From the NCBI RefSeq assembly GCF_900120175.1, contig NZ_FQLF01000004.1, forward strand, positions 186,001 to 250,000: a stretch of DNA of 64,000 bases. Direction: 5' to 3'. The stretch comes from Oceanicoccus sp. KOV_DT_Chl (GTDB lineage Bacteria > Pseudomonadota > Gammaproteobacteria > Pseudomonadales > Dasaniaceae). Position numbers and translations under genes: made by a program. Below the pieces are notes generated by a model. The model saw only the letters and a list, made by a program, of their open reading frames with translations, searched no databases and was not told the DNA's origin. This document shows, piece by piece, positions 55,301-64,000 of this stretch (its first letter is position 1; every line of letters begins with the position of its first letter).

Positions 55301-56410
55301 CTACTGTCCTGATGAGTTGTGGTTAATGAGCATCACTTTTTGACCGTTTTGCAGCGCTTCATTACCACGTACAACGACCTGTTCTCCCAGCGTTAGGCCC
55401 TGCCGGATTTCAATGAATCCATCAAAGGCCACTCCAGTTTCCACCAGCCGTTCAACCGTAAACGACTCACCGTTGCGCTGCTCGATGGCCCAGATAATCA
55501 CGCGGCCATCCCGGTGGCGCAGGAGAGCATCTTTGGGCACCACAATACCTTGCCGATCAGTGGGGACTTGTAATAGGGCGCTCACAGACATTCCGGGAAT
55601 AATATTACCTGCGGTAGAATCCACTAGTACCCGCAATAAAAATGTACGTGCTGCCGGGTCTAGTACTGGCACAATAGCGCCAATTCGCCCCTGGTAAACC
55701 TTGTTAGGGTCGACATTTAGGTTAAAGCTGATAGCAGTATCCTGATTCAGCTTGGCTAGATAATTTTCAGCCACATAAAAATCAATGCGGGCATTCTCTG
55801 TGCCTACTAATTCAAAGACACCTGCACCAGGAGCCAGCCATTCCCCTTGCTCGGTGAGTTTTTGACTGACTACGCCAGCAAACGGAGCTTTTAGCTGGTG
55901 GCGATTAATTAATTCTTGTTGGTAGGCTTTATCGGCTACTGCCTGTTGCAATACCGCCTGGCTGGCGGCCACTTCTGCTTCCAGTTCGCGTACTGTGCTT
56001 TCTGCGATGCTCTTGTTGGGAATCAAAATCCGTGCTTCTTCAAGACGACGTTGGCTATCTTGTAGTGCGATACTGGCCTGACTCTTTTTCGCGATAACAC
56101 TCTCCAATTGTAATTGTGCTAGTTTGGCATCAACTTCTAGCAATAAGTCGCCTGCTTGCACCTGGCTACCTTCTTCAGCATGTACCGCAGCCACCAGACC
56201 GCTGGTCGCGACAGACAGTGTCGCGGTCTGAGGGGAGGTTACTGTGCCGGTAAGTTGAACTGACTGAAAAATGTTGCGTTGCTGAGGCGCGACCACTTCG
56301 ACGGGAGCGCCTTTGTCGGTAGCGTGGGCTAGTGTCATTATCAGGGGTGTGATTGCTAGGCTTAACAAAGAAATAACAACGCTTGTCCGTCGCGTCATAA
56401 TGGGCTCCAA
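55301..56410 (-). CDS. RND efflux membrane fusion protein 2
   Basis: A 369-residue periplasmic adaptor. The signal segment SVVISLLSLAITPLIMTLAHA precedes the lipoyl domain (VQLTGTVTSPQTATLSVATSGLVAAVHAEEGSQVQAGDLLLEVD), a helical hairpin (about residues 110-165), KAPFAGVVSQKLTEQGEWLAPG and a beta-barrel region. It should bridge permease 2 and an outer-membrane factor absent from the window. Two TGCATGCA octamers lie upstream in the intergenic region (56425-56432 and 56513-56520). The gene is the first in this two-gene operon. Confidence 0.88.
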   Translation of the reverse strand: MEPIMTRRTSVVISLLSLAITPLIMTLAHATDKGAPVEVVAPQQRNIFQSVQLTGTVTSPQTATLSVATSGLVAAVHAEEGSQVQAGDLLLEVDAKLAQLQLESVIAKKSQASIALQDSQRRLEEARILIPNKSIAESTVRELEAEVAASQAVLQQAVADKAYQQELINRHQLKAPFAGVVSQKLTEQGEWLAPGAGVFELVGTENARIDFYVAENYLAKLNQDTAISFNLNVDPNKVYQGRIGAIVPVLDPAARTFLLRVLVDSTAGNIIPGMSVSALLQVPTDRQGIVVPKDALLRHRDGRVIIWAIEQRNGESFTVERLVETGVAFDGFIEIRQGLTLGEQVVVRGNEALQNGQKVMLINHNSSGQ

Positions 56411-56686
56411 TAACGTTACAAAATTGCATGCATGATAACAGTTGTTGCTACATTTTATAGCTCTGATCTAACTGCTTAATTATGTTTTACACTATTGAAT
56501 TAAAAGTGAGCGTGCATGCAATGACTGGGTAGATAGCCCAAAACCTGAGCCATCAGCTTAGTTTGTATTTAGGGTAAAAAGTTTCATTGCAAAAGGATTA
56601 TTATCGCTTGATCGGCGTTGTAAGATTGAGAATCTGTACATCGACGCACCAAAAACACTACGAACAAATAACGAGAGTTCTTTCTG

Positions 56687-57706
56687 CTAACGGTTTGTAG
56701 ACACACCTTTCAACAAGCGCCCTAAAATATCGCTGCCGGTAATAATCTTTTTGGTGTTTCCCCACAGCAGAATAACATCATCACGGATAACGCCATCGTG
56801 CAGTTTACTGTCACTCTCATTAACTTTAAGCTGAAATATCAGGTCGCCCAAAGGGGAGAGAGGGTCTTTGGTGACAATAGGGCGGTGACAATAATCATAG
56901 GGATCACAGGGTTTGTCCTGGTTAAATATGGCGTCTCGCAAAAAACCATCAGCATCCAGCGCCAGCAAGGGTTTGTCATTATCATCTGTCAATATAACCC
57001 AGCTTTGTCCGGAAGCATCTACCGCATTCAAGAAGGGGTCATCGATAGTTCGTTTAAAGTCGGGTATCACCGGAAAATCGACCTTGCAGGGAAGGGCGAT
57101 AATGCTGCCAGGCTCAATTACTTCCCCCTCATCACTTGCCGTTAAATCGTCGATGGCCAGAAAATTGATCGCACCGATACCTTCCAGGTGAGCAACCTCG
57201 GCTTCTTCAGCATCGATGTGGGCCATGATAATGGCCTTTAAATCCCGTTCCCGCAAATAATCAATCCCTTCCTGTCCCAGCCACTTATCCAAAATCCAGG
57301 CGCTAGGTTTCGCAACCGGATATAGCAGGAATTGGTAAAGCTTCAGCACCGGTGATAACAGCGAACCCATCACCATTGCATTGCGTGAAAAATACGCCTG
57401 CGGGAAAATCTCGCCCATAAATGTAATGACGATGGTGGAAAATAAAAAGGCAGTCACGCCAGCCATAACCGAGTTTGAGAGCAGAGTAAGCAAGACATTG
57501 ATGCCAACATTCCCCCACAGGATGGTACACAATAAGAAATTGGAGTTTTCGCGCAGTTTCAGTATCCGTTTAGCTTCGTGAACACCGCGTTCGGCTTCAA
57601 CTTCAAGCTGCATTCTACTGAGACTAAAAAACGCTAAATTTAGCCCGGAGAAAATGGCTGACTGAGTGATACAGAAGGCAATGCCAAACCAAATCATGTT
57701 ATCCAA
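56687..57706 (-). CDS. CNNM/DUF21-domain membrane protein
   Basis: A 339-residue membrane protein. The N-terminal DUF21 domain has four membrane segments, beginning with FGIAFCITQSAIFSGLNLAFFSLSRMQLEVEA, the typical CNNM/CorC segment, and containing GEIFPQAYFSRNA. A following cytoplasmic region (from about residue 190) occupies the place of the CBS pair but is divergent. CNNM/CorC proteins are linked to magnesium or cobalt efflux. A specific substrate is not shown by the sequence. It stands alone on the minus strand between RND pump 2 and the hybrid kinase. Confidence 0.83.
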   Translation of the reverse strand: MDNMIWFGIAFCITQSAIFSGLNLAFFSLSRMQLEVEAERGVHEAKRILKLRENSNFLLCTILWGNVGINVLLTLLSNSVMAGVTAFLFSTIVITFMGEIFPQAYFSRNAMVMGSLLSPVLKLYQFLLYPVAKPSAWILDKWLGQEGIDYLRERDLKAIIMAHIDAEEAEVAHLEGIGAINFLAIDDLTASDEGEVIEPGSIIALPCKVDFPVIPDFKRTIDDPFLNAVDASGQSWVILTDDNDKPLLALDADGFLRDAIFNQDKPCDPYDYCHRPIVTKDPLSPLGDLIFQLKVNESDSKLHDGVIRDDVILLWGNTKKIITGSDILGRLLKGVSTNR

Positions 57707-57816
57707 GTGAAAATTCCCAGTTGATTGTTAATAGATTACGAGGCGACGTGTATTTGAGCATAATGCGGGTGTTAGTACGAGCAATGACCGGTTGCGCTAC
57801 AACGCTAATAAATACG

Positions 57817-59640
57817 CTATTCACCAGGGTTTAGCTGCAGTAATTTTTCTTGCAGCGTTTTTATCAGCAAGGGTTTGCTGAGAAAGTCATTCATACCCGC
57901 CTGCTCACAGCGAGCGCGCTCATCAGCTAGTGCGTGCGCCGTTAAAGCAATGACAAATATAGGTGCTCTGTGTTGCTGCTGCTCCCACTCTCTAATTGCC
58001 CTTGTTGCTTCCCAGCCATCAAGGACGGGCATTTCACAATCCATCAAGATAGCATCAAAGCGATCAGGTTGTTGTTGATAAGCTGCAAGCGCCTTGGCGC
58101 CATCACTAACACACTCGCAACTATGGCCTAATTTTTCCAACATCGCTTTTGCAATATATTGGTTGACGTTATTATCTTCCGCCAATAACAGTTTGAGAGG
58201 AGGGGTGGTGATATTATCTTTTTCATTCACAGTCAGTGAATCAATACTGTTATCACTAAATAATGCGGCATAGATGTGTTTCAGCCGAGCAGGTAAAACC
58301 GGTTTGGTTTCAATCGCCGCTATGCCGCTGCCTGCAAGAACGTCATCCGATGGCAGCGAAGACACGCCAGTCAGTAAAAGTATTTTAGCGTTTGGCGCAA
58401 GTTGTTGCGTAGTAATTTGTTTGGCGAGAGCGATACCGTCAATCTCTGGCATATGCCAATCTACACTTATTATGTGAAAATTAGAATCGGTGGAGAGCGC
58501 GGCAATAGCTGCTTTACTGTCTACAGCGGTTACTGCATGCATTCCCCAGCTTTCGCACAGTGCGTGCAGGGCGGCTAAAAAAGTGTCATTGTCATCCACT
58601 ATCAGTATGTGCTTACCGGCTAAATTTTCTAATGGCATTGTGGAATCAGCTACTGGCAGTGGCTCTGGGGTAGGGGTTTTCTGTAATGGTATCTCAAACC
58701 AAAAAGTGGAGCCTGAACCTTTACCACTGACAACGCCGATGTCGCCATCCATTAAATTCACTAATTCTTTGCAAATCGCTAAGCCCAATCCAGTACCACC
58801 ATGCTGGCGGGTAACTCTATTGTGCGCTTGGCTAAAGCGTTTAAATAAACGAAGTTGCTCATCACTCGTTAAACCTTCGCCGCTGTCAACCACTGCGAAT
58901 CGGATGCGATTGTTTTCCGCAAGCGATATTTTTAGAACTATCTCACCCTCCATAGTAAACTTTAAGGCATTGGAAATAAGATTAACTAATATTTGTTGTA
59001 AGCGCGTAGGGTCACCATTGATAGTAGGGGGCAGCGCTGTATCACAATCACAAATCAATTCAATACCGCGCTGCTCCGCCAATACTTTAAAAATAGACAA
59101 GCTATCAACAGCCAGTTGTGCGGGGTCGAGCGGCAAGCTTTCCAAATTCATTTGCCCGCTTTCAATTTTGGCGTAATCGAGAATGTCATTCAGGATGGTT
59201 AGCAGTGCACTGCCCGCGGTATGGATTGTATTAAGATAGTTGCGCTGCCGCTCAGCCAGTGGTGTGTCTCTTAGCAGCTCAGTCATTCCAAGTACGGCGT
59301 TCATCGGTGTCCGTATTTCATGACTCATGCGTGCCATAAAAGCAGATTGCGCGGCTACCGCAGCATTCGCACTAAGCACCTGGTCGCGTGAATCGGTAAC
59401 ATAACGTGACATGCCCAGCATTAGTAAAATGCCATGCAATACCAAACAAGACTCAATCCAATAGAGAATGCTGGGGACCAGATGCAAAATTGTTAAAAAA
59501 AGATAGCCGACCAATCCAATGATTGGTAGCCAGGCCAGTCCAATATAATGACGGGCTTTTGGGTTAAATGCCGAATAAATTATAAGTGTCAAAATTATTA
59601 ACATTGACGAAGTTTGTAATGCGATCCCTACGCTACTCAT
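57817..59640 (-). CDS. Hybrid kinase, cytoplasmic part: HisKA-HATPase-REC-REC
   Basis: A 607-residue frame. It starts inside the membrane domain with four remaining helices, followed by the histidine phosphotransfer domain (His in MSHEIRTPMN), the ATPase domain and two receivers. Its apparent ATG lies at the frameshift, so it may still be translated on its own only if a ribosome-binding site is used; no good one is seen. Confidence 0.8.
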   Translation of the reverse strand: MSSVGIALQTSSMLIILTLIIYSAFNPKARHYIGLAWLPIIGLVGYLFLTILHLVPSILYWIESCLVLHGILLMLGMSRYVTDSRDQVLSANAAVAAQSAFMARMSHEIRTPMNAVLGMTELLRDTPLAERQRNYLNTIHTAGSALLTILNDILDYAKIESGQMNLESLPLDPAQLAVDSLSIFKVLAEQRGIELICDCDTALPPTINGDPTRLQQILVNLISNALKFTMEGEIVLKISLAENNRIRFAVVDSGEGLTSDEQLRLFKRFSQAHNRVTRQHGGTGLGLAICKELVNLMDGDIGVVSGKGSGSTFWFEIPLQKTPTPEPLPVADSTMPLENLAGKHILIVDDNDTFLAALHALCESWGMHAVTAVDSKAAIAALSTDSNFHIISVDWHMPEIDGIALAKQITTQQLAPNAKILLLTGVSSLPSDDVLAGSGIAAIETKPVLPARLKHIYAALFSDNSIDSLTVNEKDNITTPPLKLLLAEDNNVNQYIAKAMLEKLGHSCECVSDGAKALAAYQQQPDRFDAILMDCEMPVLDGWEATRAIREWEQQQHRAPIFVIALTAHALADERARCEQAGMNDFLSKPLLIKTLQEKLLQLNPGE

Positions 59641-60563
59641 TATGGGGGGCGAAATAAATAGGTAGCAAAATAGATGACAGTATAAAATGTTAATAGACGA
59701 GCAATACGTGGAAAGGTTTTCCGCATTTCGAGTAAATCAATTAGTAAAAAAACCATTGCGCTGATTGCAGTACCCACTGCAATAGCTGCCAGGCGGTTGT
59801 TTTCATTAAATTCAGGCGAGATTAACCAGACGTTACCGCTGATCCAAAGCAGTAACAGGGTAAGCGCTACCAGATATATAAATGCGCAGAGGCTAACTAC
59901 AGTGCGTAGCGCATGTAACAGCACTGCACTATAAACGATGATGCACAGCATAAAACCCAGGGCGATTAAAGAGGGCAGCTGAGTTAGTTCGTGATACCTC
60001 TGCCAGCTCGCTATGTCCGATACGCTCCAGTACTTGGGAAAATAACTACTGCGGCCAGTAGTACGAATCACTACATTGATACTGTCGCCAGTGCTCAGCG
60101 TGACAGGAAACACGAAGTTAGCGTTGGGAATGGCTCGACTTTCCCAGGGCCGCTCCGATCCAGTGATCCAGCGCTCTTGAACAATATTATTCTTGACGAG
60201 ATAAAGATCCATCTCATCCATGCGTGCATAGTTATATGCCAGCATCAAAGTACGAATTCGGGAAGAAGCGTTCGTTATCGAGAATGCAAACCAGACATTG
60301 TTAGTGTTATAGCGTGGAGTATCCCAGAGCTCAGGCAACGGCTGCCAAGGCGCCATTGAAGCAACATCTAACTCTTGCCCTGGTTGATAAATGGGTGGCT
60401 CAGTGTCGTTTTGCCAATAAACTAATTCAGGTCGAACAGTGTCTGCAAGTGATGATTGGAGCTCAAGTGTCGGCAATGTCTCACGAGCAAAAGCAGCTGG
60501 CATGCTAAACAATAAAGCCAGCAATAAGCAGCGCACAGATAATAGAGCTAGCGTCATAATCAT
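57817..60563 (-). pseudogene. 7TM-DISM hybrid histidine kinase with two receivers, frameshifted
   Basis: Two frames make one sensor kinase of about 915 residues. One base is missing in the G run at 59644-59649 (minus-strand C6 to C7); restoring it gives LFRPPIMSSVGIAL and joins the halves within the membrane domain. Domain order is signal peptide, 7TMR-DISMED2 sensor (about residues 35-165), seven-helix 7TMR-DISM domain, HisKA (SHEIRTPMNAVLGM), HATPase with DSGEGLT and GTGLGLAIC, receiver 1 (Asp in SVDWHMP) and receiver 2 (Asp in LMDCEMP). No HPt domain follows. The start at 60563 or 60557 gives a normal signal peptide; the frame is open to a TTG at 60581. The ligand of the sensor domain is unknown. 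Confidence 0.85.
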
Positions 60564-60581
60564 TCCGCAATTTGCAGCCAA
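59640..60581 (-). CDS. Hybrid kinase, periplasmic sensor and first membrane helices
   Basis: A 313-residue frame with the signal peptide, the beta-sandwich 7TMR-DISMED2 sensor (TPRYNTNNVWFAFSITNASSRIRTLMLAYNYARMDEMDLYLV) and the first helices of the 7TM region (PSLIALGFMLCIIVYSAVLLHAL). It ends at the frameshift after LFRPP. It overlaps the next frame by one base. Confidence 0.78.
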   Translation of the reverse strand: MAANCGMIMTLALLSVRCLLLALLFSMPAAFARETLPTLELQSSLADTVRPELVYWQNDTEPPIYQPGQELDVASMAPWQPLPELWDTPRYNTNNVWFAFSITNASSRIRTLMLAYNYARMDEMDLYLVKNNIVQERWITGSERPWESRAIPNANFVFPVTLSTGDSINVVIRTTGRSSYFPKYWSVSDIASWQRYHELTQLPSLIALGFMLCIIVYSAVLLHALRTVVSLCAFIYLVALTLLLLWISGNVWLISPEFNENNRLAAIAVGTAISAMVFLLIDLLEMRKTFPRIARLLTFYTVIYFATYLFRPP

Positions 60582-60821
60582 GCAGTGCTCGGTGATAATC
60601 CCTAATCATGCATTGTCCAGCTTTGTATTATAAGTGTAGTCAAGAATGAGGGGTTAATATATAACGGTCTTGTTGCAACGCTGTAGAAGCTGTACCTGTT
60701 TTCTATGCGCATAATGTATATTATGTTAAATAGCGTTTGTTGCTAACACAGTCTCAAAATGACGAGCCTTAGTTAATTCAGTGAAATTTTGCTGTAACCA
60801 ACGGATGAACTGTTCCGTCTC

Positions 60822-63800
60822 TTATTGCAGTAGCAACTGCTCAAGCAGCAGCATATCTGTAACTGAGGCTTTACCGTCGTGATTAATATCGCATTCCAAT
60901 GACTCAATTTGAATTAGTTCCAATAACTGACGGGACAAAATTAAAAGATCGCCAACACTTGGCCCAAAAAGGCTATCAATATCGCAATCCTCAACCTTAA
61001 GAGGGTTATGCCCACTGGCTATCTCTTCACCATCAGAGAAAGAGTCGCCATCAGTATCGAGCTGCCAAGGATCAGTACCATAAGTCTGCTCTTGGAAGTT
61101 TGTCAGGCCATCCAGGTCTGGGTCATTGTTTCTTTCAACCCCCTGTAGAGGATTAAAATTATTATCTAATTCAAAGCCATCAAAAAGCCCGTCACCATCA
61201 CTATCATCACTGATCGGTACCAAGTTTAAGTTCTGTTCCTGGTAATTGCTTAAGCCATCATTATCGCTATCGAGGTCTTCCTCTCCAGCTTGTAATGGAT
61301 TAAATCCGTAAGCGACTTCAAAGCCATCAAGCAGGCCATCTTCATCGGAATCTGTAACCCACGGGGAAGAACCTGTGTTGCTCGGGTCAATATATTCACC
61401 GGTATTGGATTCGGCAAAATCAATAAGCCCATCATTATCCCAATCAATATCGACAACATAGGCAGCTCCCGAGTCAATACCCAGATCTGACTCTTGCCAA
61501 GATCCGATGGCTAGCCTATTACTATCTACGGACATATAAGCACACTTAATTTCATCCCCATCGCCAGGATTTATTCTTTGCTGCTCATGCCAAGAATTAG
61601 AGGATTCGGTAAATATATAAACAGTACAATCACTACTTTTTATAAATGCTGTATTTCCGCTTACACCAAGCCGCGAACCAAATTGATCGCTAACCTGATA
61701 ATCTGAAGGCAACAAACTTGCCTGTTGAGTCCAAGCTCCCCCTACTCTCTGGAAAACATAAACATAACGTGAACCACTACCAGCAATCAAAGCAGTGTTG
61801 TAGTCAATCGCTAATTGCTGACCGATATAACTACTGCTATGTATATCATCAGGTATCAATATTGCCTGCTCTGACCATTCATTACCCTGACGAACAAACA
61901 CATAAGCTGCGCCGCTCCTGATTGCTCTTTTTGGAGCACCGATCAGGGCGATACCGTCATTAAGAGCTACCGAGGATCCGAATTCCCCTTCACGACTATA
62001 ATCACTCGCCATTAATTTTGCTTGCTCGGTCCAGATGGTGCCTGTTCTAGTAAATACATAAGCAGCACCACCATTGTAAGCAGCCTCATCTTCCAGATAG
62101 GCACCAATTAAAATGGTATCTCCTTTAATTGCCACACTCGCGCCAAAACGATCTGAGCCCTGAGCGTCACTTGCAAACAGTTTTGCCTGTTGAACCCATA
62201 TACTGCCATTGCGCACAAATACATAGGCAGCACCTGCACCTGAGGCAATAGTACCGTCACCACTATGCCCTATCACGGCAGTGGCCCCTGAAACAGCCAA
62301 CACTGAGCCAAAGCCCCCAGCCGTTACCGCATCATTGGCAAAAAATTTATCCTCTAACGACCATTTGCCATCCACTAAACGGTAAGCATAGATAGCCCCT
62401 GCTTTACTACCAGCATCATCACCATGTGCACCAACCAGCATCGTGTCACCATCGAGCGCAACTCGACTGTAGTAGTCATAAGCCTCACCTGGCTCTGGCA
62501 GCAATTTTTGGAATGGGTTATCAGCATCGTCTAAAGGAGAGGTACCGGCCTGGACCTCTAAACCATCGGTAAAACCATCAAAATCGGTATCCCGGTTTTG
62601 CGGGTCGGTCCCCTGATTATTGCTAGCGATATAATTCCAGGTTTTGGTCTCTACGTTATCCGGCAAACCATCAAAGTCTGTATCCGGAAGATGTGGGTTT
62701 GATTTGCGAGCCTGCTCCTCCAGATTATTCAAACTATCCTGATCATTATCTAGTTGCGCATCGCCTACATAAAAGGGATTAAGGCCATTGGATATTTCAA
62801 ATCCATCGAACAGCCCGTCGTCATCCGTATCCTTAAGCAAAGGATTAGTACCGGCTACAACCTCCTCTCCATCTGAAAGCCCATCATCGTCGGTATCAAA
62901 ATTCTGAGCTTCAGTGCCAATATTTATTTCTGTTACATCATCTAGCCCGTCACCATCCGAATCTGCTAGTAATGGGTTTGTGCCATTTAACTGCTCTTCA
63001 ATATTAGTTAGGCCATCGCTATCCGGGTCCAGCTCTGCCTCCACGGCAAACAAAGGATTGAAGCCATAATTCAGTTCAAAGCCATCTAGCAATCCGTCAC
63101 TATCCATATCCTCAACTAGTGGGTTGGTACCACTATCATCACCCGAAATATAATCACCGGTATTAGTTTCGACGATATCTAACAAACCATCATTATCAGC
63201 ATCCAGATAAAACACATACATTGAGCCTGCCGAATTACCCGCATCATCATCACCAGAGGCACTGACAGCCAGCACTCCATTAGTTATTGCCACATTCCCA
63301 CCAAAATAATCATAACTGGATTGATCAAATGCAGGCAGCTTATGAAGCTCGGTCCAGGAGCCGTCATTCAAAGTGAATAGATAAACCGCACCGACATTAT
63401 TTTCTCCTTGTTGGCTAGCTCCCACTGCCAAATTTCTCCCTTGCAAACTGACGCTTTTGCCAAAGCTATCACCTGGTAATGCATCCGATGCCTCGAGTTT
63501 TTGGATGTACTGCCAAGAGCCAGCATTACGCGAATAAATATATACAGCACCGCGTCGCGTATAGTCGTCCTCCTTATACTTTGCAGGGACGCCTACAGCC
63601 AGCACATTGTTCTCTATTGCCAGGCTGGAACCAAAACCATCATCAGAGCGAGCATCATAAGCAATCAACTTTGCCTGCTGCTTCCAATGACCATGCTGCT
63701 GAGCAAAAATATAAACAGCACCAGCTCCGTTATAAACTTGCGCTGGAGTAGCGCCTTCATAATCATTGTAGTTAGTAGAGGCTGCCCCAACTACAATTGT

Positions 63801-64000
63801 TGAATTGTGGATAGCAACAACCTGACCAAAGTTTCCACTATATTCTGCATCAGAGGCTAACAGCTTTGTCTGCATCGACCAGCTGTTGCCATCCCTAGCA
63901 AAAACATAAACAGCTCCCGCCGAGGCATAACGATCATCCGCACCATAAGCACCAACAACAATTCGGTCGTCATCGATTGCAACGCTGTAACCAAAAAAGT
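60822..64000 (-). CDS. Giant FG-GAP / thrombospondin type 3 / dockerin-like protein (5' partial)
   Basis: The frame stays open to the right edge, so the 1,017 residues downstream of the ATG at 63875 are only the visible part. Upstream in-frame codons read FFGYSVAIDDRIVVGAYGADD, another FG-GAP unit. Order of modules: FG-GAP repeats (about residues 1-225 from that ATG), thrombospondin type 3 calcium repeats (DTDDDGLFDGFEISNGLNP and others, about 228-450), a second FG-GAP group (about 460-790), a second calcium-repeat group (about 800-955) and a dockerin-like pair of EF hands at the C terminus (DCDIDSLFGPSVGDLLILSR and CDINHDGKASVTDMLLLEQL). A secreted, calcium-binding surface or adhesion protein is likely. 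The N-terminal signal peptide must lie beyond the edge. Confidence 0.85.
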   Translation of the reverse strand, partial: FFGYSVAIDDDRIVVGAYGADDRYASAGAVYVFARDGNSWSMQTKLLASDAEYSGNFGQVVAIHNSTIVVGAASTNYNDYEGATPAQVYNGAGAVYIFAQQHGHWKQQAKLIAYDARSDDGFGSSLAIENNVLAVGVPAKYKEDDYTRRGAVYIYSRNAGSWQYIQKLEASDALPGDSFGKSVSLQGRNLAVGASQQGENNVGAVYLFTLNDGSWTELHKLPAFDQSSYDYFGGNVAITNGVLAVSASGDDDAGNSAGSMYVFYLDADNDGLLDIVETNTGDYISGDDSGTNPLVEDMDSDGLLDGFELNYGFNPLFAVEAELDPDSDGLTNIEEQLNGTNPLLADSDGDGLDDVTEINIGTEAQNFDTDDDGLSDGEEVVAGTNPLLKDTDDDGLFDGFEISNGLNPFYVGDAQLDNDQDSLNNLEEQARKSNPHLPDTDFDGLPDNVETKTWNYIASNNQGTDPQNRDTDFDGFTDGLEVQAGTSPLDDADNPFQKLLPEPGEAYDYYSRVALDGDTMLVGAHGDDAGSKAGAIYAYRLVDGKWSLEDKFFANDAVTAGGFGSVLAVSGATAVIGHSGDGTIASGAGAAYVFVRNGSIWVQQAKLFASDAQGSDRFGASVAIKGDTILIGAYLEDEAAYNGGAAYVFTRTGTIWTEQAKLMASDYSREGEFGSSVALNDGIALIGAPKRAIRSGAAYVFVRQGNEWSEQAILIPDDIHSSSYIGQQLAIDYNTALIAGSGSRYVYVFQRVGGAWTQQASLLPSDYQVSDQFGSRLGVSGNTAFIKSSDCTVYIFTESSNSWHEQQRINPGDGDEIKCAYMSVDSNRLAIGSWQESDLGIDSGAAYVVDIDWDNDGLIDFAESNTGEYIDPSNTGSSPWVTDSDEDGLLDGFEVAYGFNPLQAGEEDLDSDNDGLSNYQEQNLNLVPISDDSDGDGLFDGFELDNNFNPLQGVERNNDPDLDGLTNFQEQTYGTDPWQLDTDGDSFSDGEEIASGHNPLKVEDCDIDSLFGPSVGDLLILSRQLLELIQIESLECDINHDGKASVTDMLLLEQLLLQ

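Overview
This window looks like a chromosomal segment of a marine-type gammaproteobacterium. The best clue is the gene order mltD - gloB - methyltransferase - rnhA - dnaQ - nhaB - fimL, which is the order known from Pseudomonas. Moderate base composition, a complete type II secretion system with ExeA/GspB, a FimL-like protein and a large calcium-repeat/dockerin-like protein fit Cellvibrionales/Spongiibacteraceae-like relatives. That placement is inference. There are no rRNA or tRNA genes, CRISPR arrays, insertion sequences or phage genes that I can see.

Layout. 0-4 kb: a luciferase-like oxidoreductase, a small tyrosine phosphatase, rlmG and an AraC-type regulator, all on the minus strand. 3.9-9.5 kb: a yejABEF peptide ABC importer operon on the minus strand, with yejB frameshifted. 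9.8-21.4 kb: an HDOD-GAF protein, mltD, gloB, the methyltransferase-rnhA-dnaQ operon, nhaB, fimL, a small membrane protein and sohB. 21.5-35.3 kb: a type II secretion locus. gspC-gspD1 are on the minus strand, gspE to gspM plus exeA and gspB on the plus strand, and a second secretin gene, gspD2, converges on gspB. 35.4-39.9 kb: an RND efflux pump whose permease gene is broken by two frameshifts. 40.1-42.7 kb: an arsenic operon arsR-arsC-acr3-arsH with a 34-bp palindromic operator. 42.9-52.1 kb: a stress region with two tandem-domain universal stress proteins, a Dps ferritin, a sigma-54 activator, a FadE-type dehydrogenase, a lipoprotein and two hypothetical genes. 52.2-56.4 kb: a second RND pump, its permease broken three times. 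56.7-64 kb: a CNNM/DUF21 protein, a 7TM hybrid histidine kinase (frameshifted) and the 3' part of a giant FG-GAP/thrombospondin-type-3/dockerin-like protein that runs off the right edge.

Two results stand out. First, the 42.9-52.1 kb region carries four sequences with correct sigma-54 -24/-12 geometry. Three lie at sensible distances in front of usp1, dps and usp2. The fourth reads into a stretch with no recognisable gene. A sigma-54 activator lacking an adjacent sensor kinase is encoded in the same region, so this looks like a local RpoN-dependent stress module with a possible small RNA. Second, seven single-base deletions, most of them in homopolymer runs, split four otherwise well-conserved genes. 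The pattern looks more like sequencing or assembly error than gene decay, so the reconstructed full-length proteins are given alongside the pieces.
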